From CAYRVX01 sp964642165 (GTDB lineage: Bacteria; Planctomycetota; Phycisphaerae; SM23-33): a stretch of DNA of 34,888 nucleotides. Positions 33,442-34,888 of this stretch are shown piece after piece. How positions within the stretch are numbered: the stretch's first letter is position 1; each line of letters begins with the position of its first letter. The stretch is from contig CAZXOC010000043.1 in the NCBI GenBank assembly GCA_964642165.1, positions 1 through 34,888 of the forward strand, written 5' to 3'. Made by a program: the position numbers and the translations under genes. The notes under the pieces are model-generated. The model ran no database searches. It saw nothing but the letters and a program-made list of their open reading frames with translations, and was not told the DNA's origin.

Positions 33442-34299
33442 ATGTGGCCCTACTTGCTGACGCTTGGTGAGCGAGCCATACCAGCGTACCCAATCCTGTA
33501 CGGTCTTGGCATTGCACTGGCCGGCGCCGTAGTCCTCCTGCTCGGCAGACGGGAAGGGATGAACACCAAGAAGCTGAATCATCTGATACTGCTCCTTGCA
33601 TTGGCCGTCGTCGGTGGTGGGCGGACATTCTACGTTCTGCAGCACCTTGGCGAAGCAGGCGGACGAACGGGCGCGATGCTGGATCTGTCCAGAGGAGGAC
33701 AGGTGTTCTACGGGGGGCTGCTTCTGGGTCTTGTGGTGTTGGTCATCTACTCCCGATTCGCGCGTCTTCCCGTTGCGAAGACTTTGGACCTAGTCGTGGT
33801 GGGCGCGCCGTTGGGTCTGACCGTCGGCCGTTGGGGCTGCTTCTGCAGGGGGTGCTGCTTCGGTTCGCCCAGTGGCTTACCTTGGGCGGTAGCGTTCCCC
33901 AAACACATCGATGTTAGAGGCCAGATCATTGGGAGCCCCGCATATGAGGCCCACCTCAATGAAGGTTGGATCTCGGCGGCAGCGGATAGCAGCGTACCTG
34001 TCCATCCAGCACAGATCTACGCGTCGTTCACCTCCTTCGCCGTGTTCCTGGTCATGCTTTGGCTGTGGAAGCGCCGGTGGGCAGAAGGGCGCTTAATCGT
34101 CATCTATCTGGGCGTCTACGCTCTTTCTCGCTTCCTGCTTGAGTTCACGAGACAGAACGAGATGGCCTTCTGGGGGCTGACCATTCCCCAGGTTGTTAGC
34201 TTGGGTGTCTTAGCTGCTCTCGTGCCGGTTCTTGTCGTGCTCCGGCGTTCTCGAGCCGGAACACCCGCGCACGCGACGCGAAGACGAGGTAAACGCTGA
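33442..34299 (+). CDS. lgt: Prolipoprotein diacylglyceryl transferase family protein, divergent
   Basis: The product is 285 aa from the ATG at 33442 (MWPYLLTLGERAIPAYPILYG); the longer frame overlaps the TPR gene. It has about seven membrane helices. Lgt moves a diacylglyceryl group from phosphatidylglycerol to the lipobox cysteine of lipoproteins in the cytoplasmic membrane. Signatures: GGQVFYGGLLLG (86-97), the family signature GRWGCFCRGCCFGSPSGLPWAVAFP (129-153, with the conserved Arg130), HPAQIY and YALSRFLLEFTRQNE near the end. The usual GRxGNFxNGE core is altered to a Cys-rich version, with Cys in place of the signature Asn. Cys-rich variants are known to me in divergent members, so activity is possible but not assured. 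It may be a second, accessory copy. Confidence 0.85.
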   Translation: MWPYLLTLGERAIPAYPILYGLGIALAGAVVLLLGRREGMNTKKLNHLILLLALAVVGGGRTFYVLQHLGEAGGRTGAMLDLSRGGQVFYGGLLLGLVVLVIYSRFARLPVAKTLDLVVVGAPLGLTVGRWGCFCRGCCFGSPSGLPWAVAFPKHIDVRGQIIGSPAYEAHLNEGWISAAADSSVPVHPAQIYASFTSFAVFLVMLWLWKRRWAEGRLIVIYLGVYALSRFLLEFTRQNEMAFWGLTIPQVVSLGVLAALVPVLVVLRRSRAGTPAHATRRRGKR

Positions 34300-34864
34300 C
34301 TGTGAGTCTGGCTATCGGAGGACAACCGTGAGCAAGTCGCTATCGGCCATTGGATATGGGGGAGAAGCGCCAGTAACTGGCGGAGAGTAGCGGATGAAAG
34401 AGCCTTACGTGGAAGTCAGTAGCGACCCACCACGGCCCCGAGTCATGGCGGCCTGGCCGCAAGGGCACGTCGTAAGCGTTGACAGGGGAACAGGCAGGCC
34501 AGCCATTGAGCTTGGTAATCACCCGGTTCGGGGCGCCGACCTCGTATGGTGGCAGGGAAGGCCACACGAGGCGCGGCGATAGCGCGAGCCGCGACATGGG
34601 GCGCGCAAGCCATCGGCGGGACGCTCAGGGAAGCCCTGCGGGGAGATGGACAGTTGCACAAAGGGTGGGACTCCGGTACCAACACTGATGCAGGAACGAG
34701 GGGCGATGGCGCAGAAGGGACGGGATATGTGGGCTGGATTCCGGTAGAGTCGAGACGTGGCGCGGTGGCGAGAGGGCTGGGGAGTGGCCGTTTGCCGGGG
34801 GGCTTTCGCTTGACCGCCGGTGCCTCAGTCCATCCCATCGCTCCGTCTCCACGTCCCGCTCATC
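34300..34864 (-). mobile_element. Probable sequence downstream of a group II intron, no gene seen
   Basis: No convincing gene occurs between the lgt-like stop and the right edge. Near its left end is a hairpin, CGCCAGT-A-ACTGGCG (34368-34382). On the minus strand the stretch following the domain V end (34865-34888) reads GATGAGCGGGACGTGGAGAC onward, which I recall as typical downstream sequence of group II intron reverse-transcriptase genes. The intron boundary itself cannot be placed by eye. The short frames here have shadow-like composition. Confidence 0.4.
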
Positions 34865-34888
34865 GAACCGGACGTGCGGATTTCCCGC
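34865..34888 (-). ncRNA. Domain V 3' part of a group II intron, cut by the window edge
   Basis: Read on the minus strand, the edge gives the distal part of a group II intron domain V: a GCGG stem, GAAA tetraloop, TCCGC, then the ACGTCCGGTTC 3' strand with its AC bulge. This matches the family pattern CGCACGTnCGGTTC. The 5' strand with the catalytic AGC triad and the reverse-transcriptase gene should lie just beyond the window. Confidence 0.6.

Noticed and set aside
1..34888. CRISPR arrays, tRNA or rRNA genes
   Set aside because: No regularly spaced repeats and no tRNA-like T-arm with acceptor stem or rRNA signature were found by eye.

Overview
The window is GC-rich DNA from what looks like a member of the Planctomycetota, probably an environmental or uncultured lineage. 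The evidence is an LEPR-x-LL type N-terminus on a giant secreted protein, Tat-exported Gfo/Idh/MocA and sulfatase enzymes, a methyltransferase/PQQ-propeller protein, a GH99-like protein, an HD-GYP protein next to csrA, and a truncated Rhs gene. Several genes have a recognisable -35/-10 pair with a 17-bp spacer.

Layout. (1) 1-3852, minus: a CotH-kinase/lamin-tail surface protein that runs off the left edge. (2) 4107-5972, plus: a secreted von Willebrand A protein, convergent with 5983-9252, minus, an exported methyltransferase fused to a PQQ-like propeller. (3) 9439-16931, minus: the most unusual locus. It holds a Tat-exported Gfo/Idh/MocA oxidoreductase and then nqrD, nqrE, nqrF, nqrB and two tandem NqrC-like genes, each with a discoidin-like C-terminal domain. 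No nqrA is present, and NqrB lacks the usual flavinylation segment. (4) 17405-19828, plus: a histidine kinase in one open frame with a CoA-disulfide-reductase/rhodanese protein whose rhodanese cysteine is Ser. (5) 19961-22934, minus: a Tat-exported unknown and a sulfatase. (6) 23129-25547, plus: three small genes, two of which recall accessory proteins found near contractile-injection or PAAR/Rhs loci. (7) 25572-28214, minus: a GH99-like protein and mtnA. (8) 28431-29769: csrA with a long Pro/Gln tail, convergent with an HD-GYP gene. (9) 29770-34888: an accessory segment of visibly lower GC. It contains a repeat-bearing non-coding stretch, the 3' end of an Rhs gene with an unknown tip, HEAT and TPR membrane-anchored proteins, a divergent lgt-family gene and, at the right edge, the domain V end of a group II intron on the minus strand.

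How the parts may work together. NqrD, NqrE and NqrF keep all visible iron-sulfur and flavin/NADH motifs, so the cluster could take electrons from NADH across the membrane. Without NqrA and the NqrB flavin, the terminal acceptor is unlikely to be quinone by the classical route. The periplasmic NqrC-discoidin proteins are candidates for handing electrons to something outside the membrane, which is an inference. The other exported enzymes (sulfatase, GH99-like, Gfo/Idh, CotH) fit a polysaccharide-degrading, surface-rich lifestyle.
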